The notes: generated from the letters alone by a model not told the origin. A stretch of DNA of 64,000 nucleotides from Sphingomonas sp. ID1715 (GCF_013044515.1 NZ_JABEPR010000008.1:1-64000), one strand, 5' to 3'. Shown: positions 16,673-26,269, numbered from the stretch's first letter. Made by a program: numbers and translations.

Positions 16673-19170
16673 GCCGCCTTCCCTGCCGGATCGCGGTAGG
16701 CGAGCAGCCTGAGCGCATTGATGACGACGAGCAGCGTCGATCCCTCATGAACCGCCACCGCTGGCCCAATGCCGAGGCCGAGGATGGTAGCAGGCACCAG
16801 GAAGGCGACGACACCCAGGCTGACGAAGACGTTCTGCCGGATGATTCCACGGGTATGGCGGCTAAGACCGACTGCGAATGGCAGGTGCGCCAGATCGTCG
16901 GCCATCAGCGCCACGTCGGCTGTCTCCAGCGCAACGTCCGACCCCGCCGCGCCCATCGCGATGCCGACCGTGGCGCTTGCCATCGCCGGCGCATCGTTCA
17001 CGCCGTCGCCCACCATCGCGACCTTGTCTTCGCCGGCGAGCTTCTTGATCGCGGCAACCTTGTCTTCGGGCATGAGGTCGCCCCACGCTTCGTCGATCCC
17101 GACTTCGTCGGCGATCGCTTCGGCGACTTTCTGGTGATCGCCGGAGATCATTATCATCCGCGACACGCCCATCTCGTGCAGCCGACGCAACGCGGTCTTG
17201 GCAGCTTCGCGAGGCGTGTCCATCAGGCCGATCGCGCCCAGGTCGCGGTCCCCCTTGCGGACCACCATTGTCGTGCGGCCGTTCTCGCGCAGCTTCGCGA
17301 TTGCGTCCTGCGCGCCCTGCCCCAGCGCCGGAATGCCCTCACTTCCGAACATCTCGGCCTTGCCGATCCACACCGTCTCGCCATCCACGCTCGCGGTGAC
17401 GCCCCGACCGGTCAGGCTCTTGAGGTCGCCGGCAGTCGGCACGGCACGATCGTTCAGACGTTCGCGGCCGTCCTTGACGATCGCTTGGGCCAGGGGATGG
17501 TCGCTCAACGCTTCGACGGCGACAGCCAGCGCCAGCAACTCGCCTTCATCGGCGCCATCGACGGGCACGACATCAGTGATGCGCGGACGACCTTCGGTCA
17601 GCGTGCCCGTCTTGTCGAAAGCGATCGCTTTGAGCGACCCGAGGTTTTCGAGCGGTGCACCGCCCTTCACGAGCACGCCGCCCCGCGCTGCACGGGCAAC
17701 GCCCGACAGGACCGCGCTCGGCGTTGCGATCGCGAGCGCGCACGGGCTTGCCGCCACCAGCACCGCCATCGCGCGATAGAAGCTGTCGCGGAACGGCTCG
17801 TCGACGACCACCCATGCGAACAGCAGGAGCACTGACAGGACCAGGACGGCGGGCACGAAGATCCGTTCGAACCGGTCGGTGAAGCGCTGCGTCGGCGACT
17901 TCTGCGTCTCCGCTTCGCTCACCATCTTCACGACCTTGGCAAGCGCGCTTTCATTGGAACGGCGTGTCACCTCGATCTCGATCGCGCCGCCGCCGTTGAT
18001 CGTACCAGCAAAAACCCGGCTTTCCGCGTCGACTGCATCGGGCTTGGCGCGTGCCGCTGCGGCATCTGCGACCGGCACCTTGTCGACCGGGATGCTTTCA
18101 CCCGTGACCGGGGCCTGGTTGATCGCGCTGGTGCCCTTGATGACGAAGCCGTCGGCAGGCAGGCGCTCGTTCGGGCGGACGATGGCAATGTCCCCGACGA
18201 CCATCTGCTCGACCGGGATTTCGCTGGTCTGCCCGCCGCGTCGCACGGTCGCGGTTTCGGGCGCGAGCTTCGCCAGCGCCTCGATCGCCTTCTTGGCGCG
18301 GCCCATTGCATAATGCTCAAGCGCATGGCCGAGGCTGAACAGGAACAGCAGCAGCGCACCTTCGGCCCATGCGCCCAGCGCAGCGGCGCCGGCCGCAGCG
18401 ACCAACATCAGCGTGTCGATCTCGAACTTCTTCATCCGGAGGTTGTCGATCGCCTCGCGCAGCGTGAAGAATCCGCCGAAGAAATAGGCTGCGATATAGC
18501 AGGCGGTCGGCAGCCATTCGGGCGCGCCAGCGACCAGCCTCTCGATCGCGTAGCCGATCCCCAGCAGCGCGCCACAGGCGAGCGCGAAGATCAGCTCGGT
18601 ATTGGGGCCGAGAAATTCGGCGTGGCTATGGTCGTGGCCATCGCCGGGGCCGTGCTTCTCTTCGCCCGCGCCGTGGCCCCCGGGGCCGTGGTCGTGGCCG
18701 GCATGTTCATCGGCAGCGACCCGCTTGCCCACCCTCACCTTCAGCTTGCGAAGCGCAGCGCGCACCTCCTCTTCGGTGGTTTCGCGGCGATCATATTCGA
18801 CCCGGACAGACCCGCTGGTGCTGGCGCTTGCCTGGACCACGCCGGGCAAGGCGCACAGCGCATCGCTGACCGTGCGCGCCCGACGTTCGTGGTTGATCCC
18901 CGTCACCTGCCAGATCGCATGGCCGTAGCGCTCGGTGATTTCGGCACCTGCGGCGCGCACCATTTCGCGCAACCGTGGCAGCGGCAGCTTGGCGGCATCG
19001 AAATGGATGCACAGCGCCGCTGGCGTGTTGCCGTCGAGACAGATCACATGCGCCCGCTCGACACCTTCGCGCTTTGACAGGGTTGATACGAGACGGTCCA
19101 GGCAGGCATCGGCCGCGTCAGGAAGGTCCGGCAACAACACTGGAATGTCGAGTTCGAGCTTGTCGTTCAT
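16669..19170 (-). CDS. P1B-4-type heavy-metal ATPase
   Basis: 833 residues. The start at 19170 follows AAAGGAGG and overlaps the CDF stop (ATGA). The N-terminus has two HMA-like regions without the CxxC metal motif, then a His-rich linker near residues 150-185 (HDHGPGGHG, GDGHDHSH). Core motifs are VTGESIPVDK, SPCALAIATPS in the transport helix, DKTGTLTEG (phosphorylated aspartate), GDGVNDAPAM, and HEGSTLLVVINALRLL in the last helices. The SPC and HEGST motifs mark subgroup P1B-4 (Co, Zn or Fe export), not the CPC-type Zn/Cd pumps. It would pump cytoplasmic metal to the periplasm alongside the CDF and ZIP proteins of the operon. Confidence 0.92.
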   Translation of the reverse strand: MNDKLELDIPVLLPDLPDAADACLDRLVSTLSKREGVERAHVICLDGNTPAALCIHFDAAKLPLPRLREMVRAAGAEITERYGHAIWQVTGINHERRARTVSDALCALPGVVQASASTSGSVRVEYDRRETTEEEVRAALRKLKVRVGKRVAADEHAGHDHGPGGHGAGEEKHGPGDGHDHSHAEFLGPNTELIFALACGALLGIGYAIERLVAGAPEWLPTACYIAAYFFGGFFTLREAIDNLRMKKFEIDTLMLVAAAGAAALGAWAEGALLLFLFSLGHALEHYAMGRAKKAIEALAKLAPETATVRRGGQTSEIPVEQMVVGDIAIVRPNERLPADGFVIKGTSAINQAPVTGESIPVDKVPVADAAAARAKPDAVDAESRVFAGTINGGGAIEIEVTRRSNESALAKVVKMVSEAETQKSPTQRFTDRFERIFVPAVLVLSVLLLFAWVVVDEPFRDSFYRAMAVLVAASPCALAIATPSAVLSGVARAARGGVLVKGGAPLENLGSLKAIAFDKTGTLTEGRPRITDVVPVDGADEGELLALAVAVEALSDHPLAQAIVKDGRERLNDRAVPTAGDLKSLTGRGVTASVDGETVWIGKAEMFGSEGIPALGQGAQDAIAKLRENGRTTMVVRKGDRDLGAIGLMDTPREAAKTALRRLHEMGVSRMIMISGDHQKVAEAIADEVGIDEAWGDLMPEDKVAAIKKLAGEDKVAMVGDGVNDAPAMASATVGIAMGAAGSDVALETADVALMADDLAHLPFAVGLSRHTRGIIRQNVFVSLGVVAFLVPATILGLGIGPAVAVHEGSTLLVVINALRLLAYRDPAGKAA

Positions 19171-19775
19171 GACGACCTCCTTTCGCTTTTCTTGGTTTCG
19201 GCGCGCGCGTCGCGCAGGATTTCGACACCGCCCTTGATGGCGATGATGGCGGTGGCGAAGCCGACCAGCAGGTCCGGCCAATTGGTACCCAACCACAGCA
19301 CCAGCACGCCGGCGATCAGGATGCCGCCGTTGGAAATGAAGTCGTTGAAGCTGAAGGTGGTTGCGGCCCGGAGATTGACGTCCGGATCCTTGAGGCGCTG
19401 GAGCAGCCGCAGGCAGAGGTAATTCACGACGCCGGCGATCGCGGACATGACCATCATGGTAGGTCCGATGGGCTCGCTGCCCTGCACGTAGCGCCGTCCG
19501 ACATCGATCAAGATGCCGCCCGCGAAGATCAGCAGCATGACGCCCGAAGCGACCGCGGCGCGTGTCTTCCATGTCTGGCCCCGGGTGAGCGCCACAAGGC
19601 TCAGCGCATACACAGCCGTATCGGACAGGTTGTCGACGCCGTTGGCGATCAGCGCGCTCGAATCCGCGAAGAAGCCGGAAACGAAGAAGCCCGCAGCGAT
19701 CGCCGCGTTCAGCAGCAGGACGATCCACAGTGTGCGGCGCTCCTGCCCGCCATTGTTGTCGTTGCCCGGGATCAT
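19167..19775 (-). CDS. CDF-family cation transporter, short form
   Basis: 202 residues with about six helices (TLWIVLLLNAAIAAGFFVSGFFADSSAL). The metal-binding pairs of the CDF family are visible as SALIANGVDNLSD and TFSFNDFISNGG. The cytoplasmic C-terminal domain is missing, as in the related protein at 29941-30567. It probably exchanges Zn/Co/Cd ions for protons. Four-base overlaps link it to the ZIP gene before and the ATPase after it. Confidence 0.88.
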   Translation of the reverse strand: MIPGNDNNGGQERRTLWIVLLLNAAIAAGFFVSGFFADSSALIANGVDNLSDTAVYALSLVALTRGQTWKTRAAVASGVMLLIFAGGILIDVGRRYVQGSEPIGPTMMVMSAIAGVVNYLCLRLLQRLKDPDVNLRAATTFSFNDFISNGGILIAGVLVLWLGTNWPDLLVGFATAIIAIKGGVEILRDARAETKKSERRSS

Positions 19776-20458
19776 CCCATCATCTCCTCAAGTGTCAGCA
19801 GGGCCAGGAAGCCGACGAAAAACATCGAGCTGATGAGCGGGGTGTCGGGTTTCTCGTGCGCCTCGACCAGCAACTCCTCCGTGACGAGGTAGAGCAGCGC
19901 CATCAGCCCGAAGCTGAGGAAGCCGGCGATCATCACCGGCGACAGCGCGGCGACCGGCACGGCAGCGAGCGCGCCGATCGGCAGCAGCAGGGCCAATGCC
20001 GAGACGATCACGATGATGCGCAAGCGCGAGCGATAGGTTTCCGCCAGCTCGTCGGTCAGCGTCAGTCCCAGAAATAACACTTCCAGAGTGAGCGCGATCG
20101 TCAGCAGGAGACCTGCCTTCTCGCCCGCCACGAAAGCGAGGCCGAGCACCAGGCCGTCGACCAGAATGTCGATGCCGATCGCGGCGAGTAGCGCCATCGG
20201 CCCCTTGAAGCGGGCCTCAAGAGCCTTGAGCCCCAGCATGGTCGCGACGCCCGCCGCCCCGCCGATCAACGTCGCGCTGGGCGATGCCTCATGCTTGACC
20301 TGCGGCAGGATTTCGGTCGCTGCCGCCGCGAACACGACGCCGGCAGCGAGATGCTGTAGGCCCGCCACGAGGCCAGGTTTCAACTTGGTGCGGCTCGCGA
20401 CAATCGCGCCGAGCACGACCGCCAGCACAGGCGCAAGCGTATAGAGCAGTGCCTGCAT
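19772..20458 (-). CDS. ZIP-family metal transporter
   Basis: 228 residues, seven to eight helices. The helix with HLAAGVVFAAAATEILPQ and the segment DILVDGLVLG carry family metal-site residues, and the C-terminus has VTEELLVEAHE. ZIP proteins usually bring divalent metal into the cytoplasm, which is odd beside two exporters; some bacterial members act differently. Start 20458 lies three bases after the upstream stop, and the end overlaps the CDF start. Confidence 0.86.
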   Translation of the reverse strand: MQALLYTLAPVLAVVLGAIVASRTKLKPGLVAGLQHLAAGVVFAAAATEILPQVKHEASPSATLIGGAAGVATMLGLKALEARFKGPMALLAAIGIDILVDGLVLGLAFVAGEKAGLLLTIALTLEVLFLGLTLTDELAETYRSRLRIIVIVSALALLLPIGALAAVPVAALSPVMIAGFLSFGLMALLYLVTEELLVEAHEKPDTPLISSMFFVGFLALLTLEEMMG

Positions 20459-20461
20459 TTC

Positions 20462-20926
20462 CTAGGACTCCTCCGGGGTTCGGTGGCAGACGCGGATCTT
20501 CCCGCGTCGCGTGAACGCGATCGATCCGCCCGCCACGACAGCCCGCGAATGGTCGCCGCGAAACTCGTCACCGGTTCGCTGCGCGCGCAGGATCTCGGTC
20601 CTGCCCTTCGGCAGCCAGGTGACGGCCATTTTCAAGCCGTCATCGATGAAGTCGACATCGGCGCGTGTGCCGTCGTCGCAGTACATGATGCGCTGCGCGA
20701 TTAGTTTCGACGTCAGATGCTTTTCATGCGCCGGCTCGGTAGGCTGGGTCGGCGCTGGATTACACGCCCCTATAACCGCCCCGGAGACGAGAACGACGCC
20801 GAGGCGCGCGATCGCCAGACCGGCCCGATTCAGGCCGCACAAGGTTGTCACATTTGAAATCGACGTGTCAGACATCGGTCTCTTCCGACGAAGCGCCCTG
20901 TGGCGTTCGAAGGCAGGGCAGTTCAT
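20462..20926 (-). CDS. MliC-like exported lipoprotein
   Basis: 154 residues. ATG 20926 overlaps the preceding stop (ATGA) and is kept for that reason; an internal ATG at 20875 after GGAAGAG would give a more ordinary signal peptide. A hydrophobic stretch ends in the lipobox IGAC. The C-terminal domain (IMYCDDGTRADVDFIDDGLKMAV ... KIRVCH) has the paired cysteines and beta pattern of the MliC/C-type lysozyme inhibitor family. Its tandem partner at 20923-21300 has the same domain. Function in a metal operon is unknown. Confidence 0.75.
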   Translation of the reverse strand: MNCPAFERHRALRRKRPMSDTSISNVTTLCGLNRAGLAIARLGVVLVSGAVIGACNPAPTQPTEPAHEKHLTSKLIAQRIMYCDDGTRADVDFIDDGLKMAVTWLPKGRTEILRAQRTGDEFRGDHSRAVVAGGSIAFTRRGKIRVCHRTPEES

Positions 20927-21300
20927 CGCGTGCCTTCCTGCTCGCAGATCCGGGTACGGCCATCGCCTTCCACGATGGTGAGCTGCGACCCCTTGAAGGT
21001 CGCGGTGGCTGTTTCGCCGACATATTGCAGGCCCTGCGCTGGCGCGGTCAGCATCATCGGCGGTCCCCCGTTGGAGCGCCGCAAATCGATCTGCAGGCCG
21101 TTGTCCTTGTAATCGACGAACAGCGGTTCCCCGTCGGAACAGCGATATCTATGCCGCCCCATTTCCCCGGTCGCCACGGCGCTGTCGGACGAATGGATCT
21201 GCTGCTCCGTTGGCGGGGCTGGCGGCTTTCTTTCCGAGCACGCCGCGAGCCCGACAACGAGGATGACGGCGGGCAGCACCCGCTTACAGTGCATCATCAT
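20923..21300 (-). CDS. MliC-like exported lipoprotein
   Basis: 125 residues with a lipoprotein signal peptide ending in VVGLAAC (Cys21). The MliC-type beta domain follows (RYRCSDGEPLFVDYKDNGLQIDL ... GRTRICEQ) with two cysteines that could form the family disulfide. Both ends overlap neighbouring genes by four bases, so it is firmly inside the operon. MliC proteins inhibit lysozyme at the cell envelope; here the role may be general envelope binding. Confidence 0.8.
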   Translation of the reverse strand: MMMHCKRVLPAVILVVGLAACSERKPPAPPTEQQIHSSDSAVATGEMGRHRYRCSDGEPLFVDYKDNGLQIDLRRSNGGPPMMLTAPAQGLQYVGETATATFKGSQLTIVEGDGRTRICEQEGTR

Positions 21301-21785
21301 CGCGCCTTCCTCCTGCAGCGGAAGGGGACGCGCTGACGATTGATAGCCCGGGCAGGCTGACCTACCCGCCAGCGGAGATAGGTTGCGAGGCGATCGTCAG
21401 ATTCGACCATCAGGGATCGCAGGCGGCGCAACATCATCGCCGCGAACGGCAGGGAGAGCGCCCCGCGCAGCGTGCAGCTATGCGTTAGCCTGGTGCCGCC
21501 ATCGTCCCCCGCCAGCTCGTACCGCTCTTCGAGCGTGAACAGATAGGGGATGCCGCAGGACCAAGCGAAGGCGTGCGGTTTATCGAATCGATCAATCCGT
21601 GCTGGCGTCCGAATTGGCCGGGTGATGCCCTGGATCGCAAAGGTGCATTCTGTGTCGCCGAGCCGGGACGGATCATCGAGAAATACGAGCGGACTCCACG
21701 CCCGGCGATGATCCGGATCGGTGAGTGCCGACCAGATGCGCAGTGGCCCGCCGTGAAGCATCGAGCTGGTTATGGTGCGAGGCAT
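21297..21785 (-). CDS. SRPBCC-family protein
   Basis: 162 residues, starting MPRTITSSMLHGGPLRIWSALTDPDHRRAWSP, the usual opening of START-like SRPBCC lipid/hydrophobe-binding proteins. The later pattern (YELAGDDGGTRLTHSCTL) fits the same fold. ATG 21785 is chosen because a 16-bp hairpin lies directly upstream at 21802-21836; the longer start at 21839 would be inside it. Only 17 bases separate hairpin and start, leaving little room for a promoter, so the gene is probably read from the czc operon. Confidence 0.8.
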   Translation of the reverse strand: MPRTITSSMLHGGPLRIWSALTDPDHRRAWSPLVFLDDPSRLGDTECTFAIQGITRPIRTPARIDRFDKPHAFAWSCGIPYLFTLEERYELAGDDGGTRLTHSCTLRGALSLPFAAMMLRRLRSLMVESDDRLATYLRWRVGQPARAINRQRVPFRCRRKAR

Positions 21786-21801
21786 ATCCCCATCTCCCAG
21801 A

Positions 21802-21836
21802 GATGGGCGGGGCGATCGCGGATCGCCCCGCCCATC
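21802..21836 (-). promoter_or_regulatory. perfect 16-bp hairpin after czcA
   Basis: Arms GATGGGCGGGGCGATC and GATCGCCCCGCCCATC surround a GCG loop, beginning three bases after the czcA stop. No run of U follows on the transcribed (minus) side, so it is a poor intrinsic terminator and more likely a transcript-stabilising or attenuating hairpin between czcA and the downstream metal genes. The second czcA is followed by a similar hairpin. Confidence 0.75.
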
Positions 21837-21838
21837 CA

Positions 21839-24800
21839 TCAGGCCAAGTTGTTCACGAAGGTCTGACCGTGGTCGTCCCCTTCATGCTCCTCATTGTAGT
21901 GCTCGGGTTTCTCGATCACTTTCTGCCCGAACCGGGCATAGAGTGTCGGCAGCACGAACAGCGTAAGAAGCGTCGCCGAGATCAGACCGCCGATGACGAC
22001 CGTCGCCAAAGGCTTTTGAACCTCTGCGCCGGCGCCTTCGCCCAGCGCCATCGGCACGAAGCCGAGGCTGGCGACTAGCGCGGTCATGATGACGGGTCGC
22101 AGACGCTGCATCGCGCCAACATGCGCGGCTTCCTCGCGGCTCATCCCTGATCGGATCAGATCTTGGATCGAGCTGACCATGACGAGGCCGTTGAGGACCG
22201 CGATGCCCGAGAGGGCGATGAAGCCCACTGCCGCCGAGATCGAGAAGTCCATGCCCCGCAGGAACAGCAACAGGACGCCGCCCACCAGCGCGAAAGGCAC
22301 GCCGGTGAACACGATCGCGGCGTCGCGGACCGATCCCAACGCCCCGTAGAGGAGCAGCAGGATCAAAATGAAGCAAGCCGGAATGACCAGCTTCAGCCGT
22401 TCGCTTGCCGATTGGAGGTTCTCGAACTGGCCGCCCCATTCGAGATAGGTGCCGGCAGGCAGCCGGAGTTGGCTGCCGATCGCCGCCTGCGCATCCGCCA
22501 CGACGGATCCGACGTCGCGGCCACGCACGTTGGCTTGCACCACCACGCGCCGCTTGCCGTTCTCGCGGCTGATCTGGTTCGGACCATCGACCACCTTGAT
22601 CTCGGCGACGCTGGACAGCGGTACATAGCCGCCGCCTGCCACCGGCACCTGCACCTGTTGGAGCAGGCCGATGTCGGCACGCTGCGCCTCCGACAGGCGG
22701 ATCACCACGGGGAAGCGACGGTCGCCCTCGAAGATCTGGCCCGATGTTCGCCCGCCGATCGTCGCAGTCACGGTGTCCTGCACATCCTGAGCCGTAACGC
22801 CCAACCGCGCCATCGCGTCGCGGTTGACGCGAATGTCGAGCATGGGAAGACCGGTCGTCTGCTCCACCTTCACGTCCGCTGCGCCTTGCGTTCTGCGCAG
22901 CACCGCCGCGATTTGCTCGGCCGTCCGGTTCATCTGGTTGAAGTCGTCCCCGAACACCTTCACCGCGATGTCGCCGCGCACGCCGGCGATCAGCTCGTTG
23001 AAGCGCATCTGGATGGGCTGGGTGATCTCGTAGGCATTTCCCGGAATCTTCGCGAGATTACCCTCGATCCGGCTGACCAGCTCCTCCTTGGGAAGCTCAG
23101 GATCCGGCCAATCCTTGCGCGGCTTCAGGATGACGAACATGTCGGTCGCGTTCGGCGGCATCGGGTCGGCCGCCAGCTCGGCGGTGCCCGTCTTGGAATA
23201 GACGAATTGCACCTCCGGCTGCTTCGACATCATCCGCTCGATCGGCACCTGCATCGCCTGGCTCTGCTGGACCGACGTTGCCGGAATGCGGAGCGACTGG
23301 ATCAGCAAATCGCCTTCGTCGAGCTGCGGCAGGAACACCGAGCCGAGCGTAGTGAAAGCAAGCGCCGCCACCACAAGGCTTCCCACACCCGCACCGATCG
23401 TCAGCGTCGGGCGCTTCATGGCCCGGTCGAGACCGGGTTCGTAGCGCTTCTTCAGCCACGTGATGATGCGGCCGTCCTTCTCCTCGACCTTCTTCGACAG
23501 CCAGATCGCAATCATCGCCGGCACGAAGGTGAGAGAGAGGATGAAGGCGAAGGCGAGCGCGATGATGACGGTCAGCGCCATCGGTCCGAACGTTTTACCC
23601 TCCACGCCGGTCAGCGTGAGCAGCGGTACGTAGACGAGGATGATGATTGCCTGCCCGTACACAGAGGGACGGATCATCTCACGCGCAGCGGCTGCCACGG
23701 TCGCGAGCCGTTCCTTGACGCTGAGCAATCGGCCTTCATGATGCTGTTGCTCGGCAAGCCGGCGCAGCGCGTTTTCGACAATGATGACGGCGCCGTCGAC
23801 GATCAGACCGAAGTCCAAAGCCCCAAGGCTCATCAGATTGGCCGAGACCCCAGCGCGCAGCATACCAAAGCCTGTCAGCATCATGGTGATCGGGATGACC
23901 AACGCCGCGATCAGGGCCGCACGGAAGTTGCCGAGCAGCAGGAAGAGCACGACGATGACCAGCACCGCGCCTTCGGACAGGTTTTTCGCGACCGTCTTGA
24001 TCGTCGAATTGACCAGCTCGGTGCGGTTCAGCACCGGCTGAATTACGACGTCAGGAGGCAGCGAAGCGTTGATCGTCTTCAGTTTCTCAGCGACCGCGGT
24101 CGACACGATGCGGCTGTTCTCGCCGATCCGCATGATCGCCGTGCCGACGACGACTTCGGTACCGTTCTCCGATGCCGAACCCATGCGGATCGCCTGACCC
24201 GTCTTCACAGTCGCAACTTGTTCGACCGTGATCGGCACGCCGTTACGTGTCGCGATCACGGTCCTGGCCAACTCGCTGGCATTGCGAACGAGCGCATCCG
24301 AGCGAACAGCCAGACCTTCGCCATTGCGATTGACGAAGCCACCGCCGACGCTGGTGTTATTGCGCTCCAGCGCATTTCCCAGGTCCGTCAGCGTGATGCC
24401 GAGCGAGGCCAGCTTCTGCACGTCGGGCACGACGAGGAACTGCTTGGCGTAACCGCCAATCGAGTCGACACCGGCGAGGCCCGGTGTGGTCTTCAGAAGC
24501 GGCGTCACGATCCAGTCCTGCGCGGTGCGCAGGTAGGTCGCCTTGTCCTCTTCGGTCGTCAGTCGCTCGCCCTCTGGCGTGATGTAGCTGCCATCGGGCT
24601 GTTGGCCCGGTTCACCGGGCTTGTGCTTGTCGTCCTCGCGATGATCGAGACGAACGGTGTACATGTACACCTCGCCCAGGCCTGTCGCGATCGGACCCAT
24701 TTCAGGGTTCACGCCGTCGGGCAGATTCTCTTGCACGCCCCGCAGACGCTCGCCCACCTGCTGGCGGGCGAAATAGATGTCCGTCGCGTCCGAAAAGACC

Positions 24801-25084
24801 GCCGTGATCTGCGCGAAGCCGTTGCGGCTCAACGAGCGCGTATATTCCAGGCCGGGGGTGCCGGCGAGCGCGGTTTCGATTGGAAACGACACCTGCTTCT
24901 CGACCAGCTCGGGCGAGAGGGCAGGCGCGCGGACGTTGATCTGGACCTGATTGTTGGTGATGTCCGGCACCGCGTCGATCGGTAGCCGGTAGAGGGAAAA
25001 GGCGCCGATGGCGGCGACGATGACGGTGAGGAGCAGGACTAGCCAGCGCTTCTCGACCGCCCAGGTTACGATACGGGCGATCAT
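21839..25084 (-). CDS. czcA: HME-RND heavy-metal efflux pump (CzcA-like)
   Basis: 1081 residues, normal for HME-RND pumps. There is an N-terminal helix, two large periplasmic loops and twelve membrane helices. The signature [24 protein letters not shown] in helix 4 carries the proton-relay residues. It would drive Co/Zn/Cd/Ni out of the periplasm through CzcB and CzcC, encoded just upstream. A charged insertion near residues 150-180 (HREDDKHKPGEPG) sets it apart from the second CzcA. Start is three bases after the czcB stop. Confidence 0.95.
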   Translation of the reverse strand: MIARIVTWAVEKRWLVLLLTVIVAAIGAFSLYRLPIDAVPDITNNQVQINVRAPALSPELVEKQVSFPIETALAGTPGLEYTRSLSRNGFAQITAVFSDATDIYFARQQVGERLRGVQENLPDGVNPEMGPIATGLGEVYMYTVRLDHREDDKHKPGEPGQQPDGSYITPEGERLTTEEDKATYLRTAQDWIVTPLLKTTPGLAGVDSIGGYAKQFLVVPDVQKLASLGITLTDLGNALERNNTSVGGGFVNRNGEGLAVRSDALVRNASELARTVIATRNGVPITVEQVATVKTGQAIRMGSASENGTEVVVGTAIMRIGENSRIVSTAVAEKLKTINASLPPDVVIQPVLNRTELVNSTIKTVAKNLSEGAVLVIVVLFLLLGNFRAALIAALVIPITMMLTGFGMLRAGVSANLMSLGALDFGLIVDGAVIIVENALRRLAEQQHHEGRLLSVKERLATVAAAAREMIRPSVYGQAIIILVYVPLLTLTGVEGKTFGPMALTVIIALAFAFILSLTFVPAMIAIWLSKKVEEKDGRIITWLKKRYEPGLDRAMKRPTLTIGAGVGSLVVAALAFTTLGSVFLPQLDEGDLLIQSLRIPATSVQQSQAMQVPIERMMSKQPEVQFVYSKTGTAELAADPMPPNATDMFVILKPRKDWPDPELPKEELVSRIEGNLAKIPGNAYEITQPIQMRFNELIAGVRGDIAVKVFGDDFNQMNRTAEQIAAVLRRTQGAADVKVEQTTGLPMLDIRVNRDAMARLGVTAQDVQDTVTATIGGRTSGQIFEGDRRFPVVIRLSEAQRADIGLLQQVQVPVAGGGYVPLSSVAEIKVVDGPNQISRENGKRRVVVQANVRGRDVGSVVADAQAAIGSQLRLPAGTYLEWGGQFENLQSASERLKLVIPACFILILLLLYGALGSVRDAAIVFTGVPFALVGGVLLLFLRGMDFSISAAVGFIALSGIAVLNGLVMVSSIQDLIRSGMSREEAAHVGAMQRLRPVIMTALVASLGFVPMALGEGAGAEVQKPLATVVIGGLISATLLTLFVLPTLYARFGQKVIEKPEHYNEEHEGDDHGQTFVNNLA

Positions 25085-25087
25085 GGC

Positions 25088-26269
25088 TTAATCCTCGTGG
25101 CTCGCTTCGCCCTTGCCGATCTCGGCCTTGAGCGTGAAACTTCCGGTGGTGGCGATCTGTTCGTTGCCGGTCAGGCCCGACCGGACGATCACCGTGTCGC
25201 CCGACGCATCGCCGAGCTGGACCGGGGTCGCCTTGAAGCCGGTGGGCGTGCGCACGAACACGACCGACTTGCCCTCGAAACTCTGGACCGCCGTCGTCGG
25301 CACGCGGACCGCCCCGCTCCCGCCGCTGCCCGTGAGCTGCACGGCTGCCGTCACAGGCTCGCCGACCCGCCATTCGCCACCGCGATTGTCGAGGGTGGCG
25401 AGCGCAGGCACGAGCCGCGTCTGCGGATCAAGCGCCGGCGACACGAAGGTCACGCGGGCGGTCGCCTGACGGCCTGCCGCCTTCACCAGCACCGTATTGC
25501 CGGGACGCACCCGGCCCGCATCCTCGGGCTTGAGATTAAGCGCGATCGACACCTGGCTCAGGTTGGCGATGCGATAGAGTTCGGCATCCGCCGCGACCGT
25601 TTGTCCCAGCGTCACGGGGCGCGCAATGATCTGGCCCGAGATCGGCGCGGCAATGCCGAGCCGGTTGAGCCCGCCGCCGCCGACACCCGCCGCCGAAACC
25701 ATGCTCTGCGCCTGCGTCAGGGCGATCCGCGCCTCCGTCGCCGCTGTGCGGGCGGCGATCAGATCCTGTTCAGGGGAGACTCTCTGCGCGAACAGCCGCT
25801 GTTCGCGCGCGAGGTTCGAATTAGCGAGCTGAAGCCGCGCCCGCGCCGCCTCGACCTCGCCCTTGATCTGCGCCGCCTCGCGGCTTTCGATGACCGCAAT
25901 GGTCTGGCCGCGTCCGACCGATTGGCCGAGGTTACGGGTGAGCGCGACCACGCGTCCCGCAATTGCGGCCGAGACGACCTGCGTTCCCTGTGGGTCGCCC
26001 TCGATGATCGCGGGCAGCTCGATCGTCCCGGCCCCGCCGATGATCGGCCGTCCGACCTGGACGCCCGCTGTGGCGATCTGGTCGGCACCCAATGTGACGA
26101 CGCCTTCACCGGCATGACCGCCTTCAGCACCGCCCTTTTCCGTGCCCGCTGCCGTCTCATTGGCAGCTGCGCCTTCGGCAGTTGCCTCGTTTCCGCCATC
26201 CTTGCCGCCGCAGGCAGCCAAGAGCAGGGCGAGCGACGCCGCGCCCGCGAGATAAAAGCTCTTCATCAC
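25088..26269 (-). CDS. czcB: RND periplasmic adaptor (CzcB-like)
   Basis: 393 residues, a lipoprotein with LLLAACGG (Cys20). Next come a charged low-complexity stretch (to about residue 55), a barrel-sandwich (biotinyl-lipoyl-like) domain, a coiled-coil hairpin around residues 130-180 (AARARLQLANSNLAREQRLFA), and beta-barrel domains to the C-terminus (VQLGDASGDTVIVRSGL). It joins CzcA to CzcC and may pass metal to the pump. Its ATG overlaps the czcC stop. Confidence 0.93.
   Translation of the reverse strand: MMKSFYLAGAASLALLLAACGGKDGGNEATAEGAAANETAAGTEKGGAEGGHAGEGVVTLGADQIATAGVQVGRPIIGGAGTIELPAIIEGDPQGTQVVSAAIAGRVVALTRNLGQSVGRGQTIAVIESREAAQIKGEVEAARARLQLANSNLAREQRLFAQRVSPEQDLIAARTAATEARIALTQAQSMVSAAGVGGGGLNRLGIAAPISGQIIARPVTLGQTVAADAELYRIANLSQVSIALNLKPEDAGRVRPGNTVLVKAAGRQATARVTFVSPALDPQTRLVPALATLDNRGGEWRVGEPVTAAVQLTGSGGSGAVRVPTTAVQSFEGKSVVFVRTPTGFKATPVQLGDASGDTVIVRSGLTGNEQIATTGSFTLKAEIGKGEASHED

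Noticed and set aside
19171-19728. N-terminal extension of the P-type ATPase frame
   Set aside because: It overlaps the CDF gene in another frame, and the ATG at 19170 has a strong SD and a stop/start overlap.
21802-21836. Intrinsic terminator after czcA
   Set aside because: The stem is perfect, but no U-run follows on the transcribed strand and the next gene starts 17 bases later.
22163-24985. 940-codon plus-strand frame
   Set aside because: Antisense to czcA; the product is rich in Arg, His and Asp with no domain, a typical shadow in high-GC DNA.
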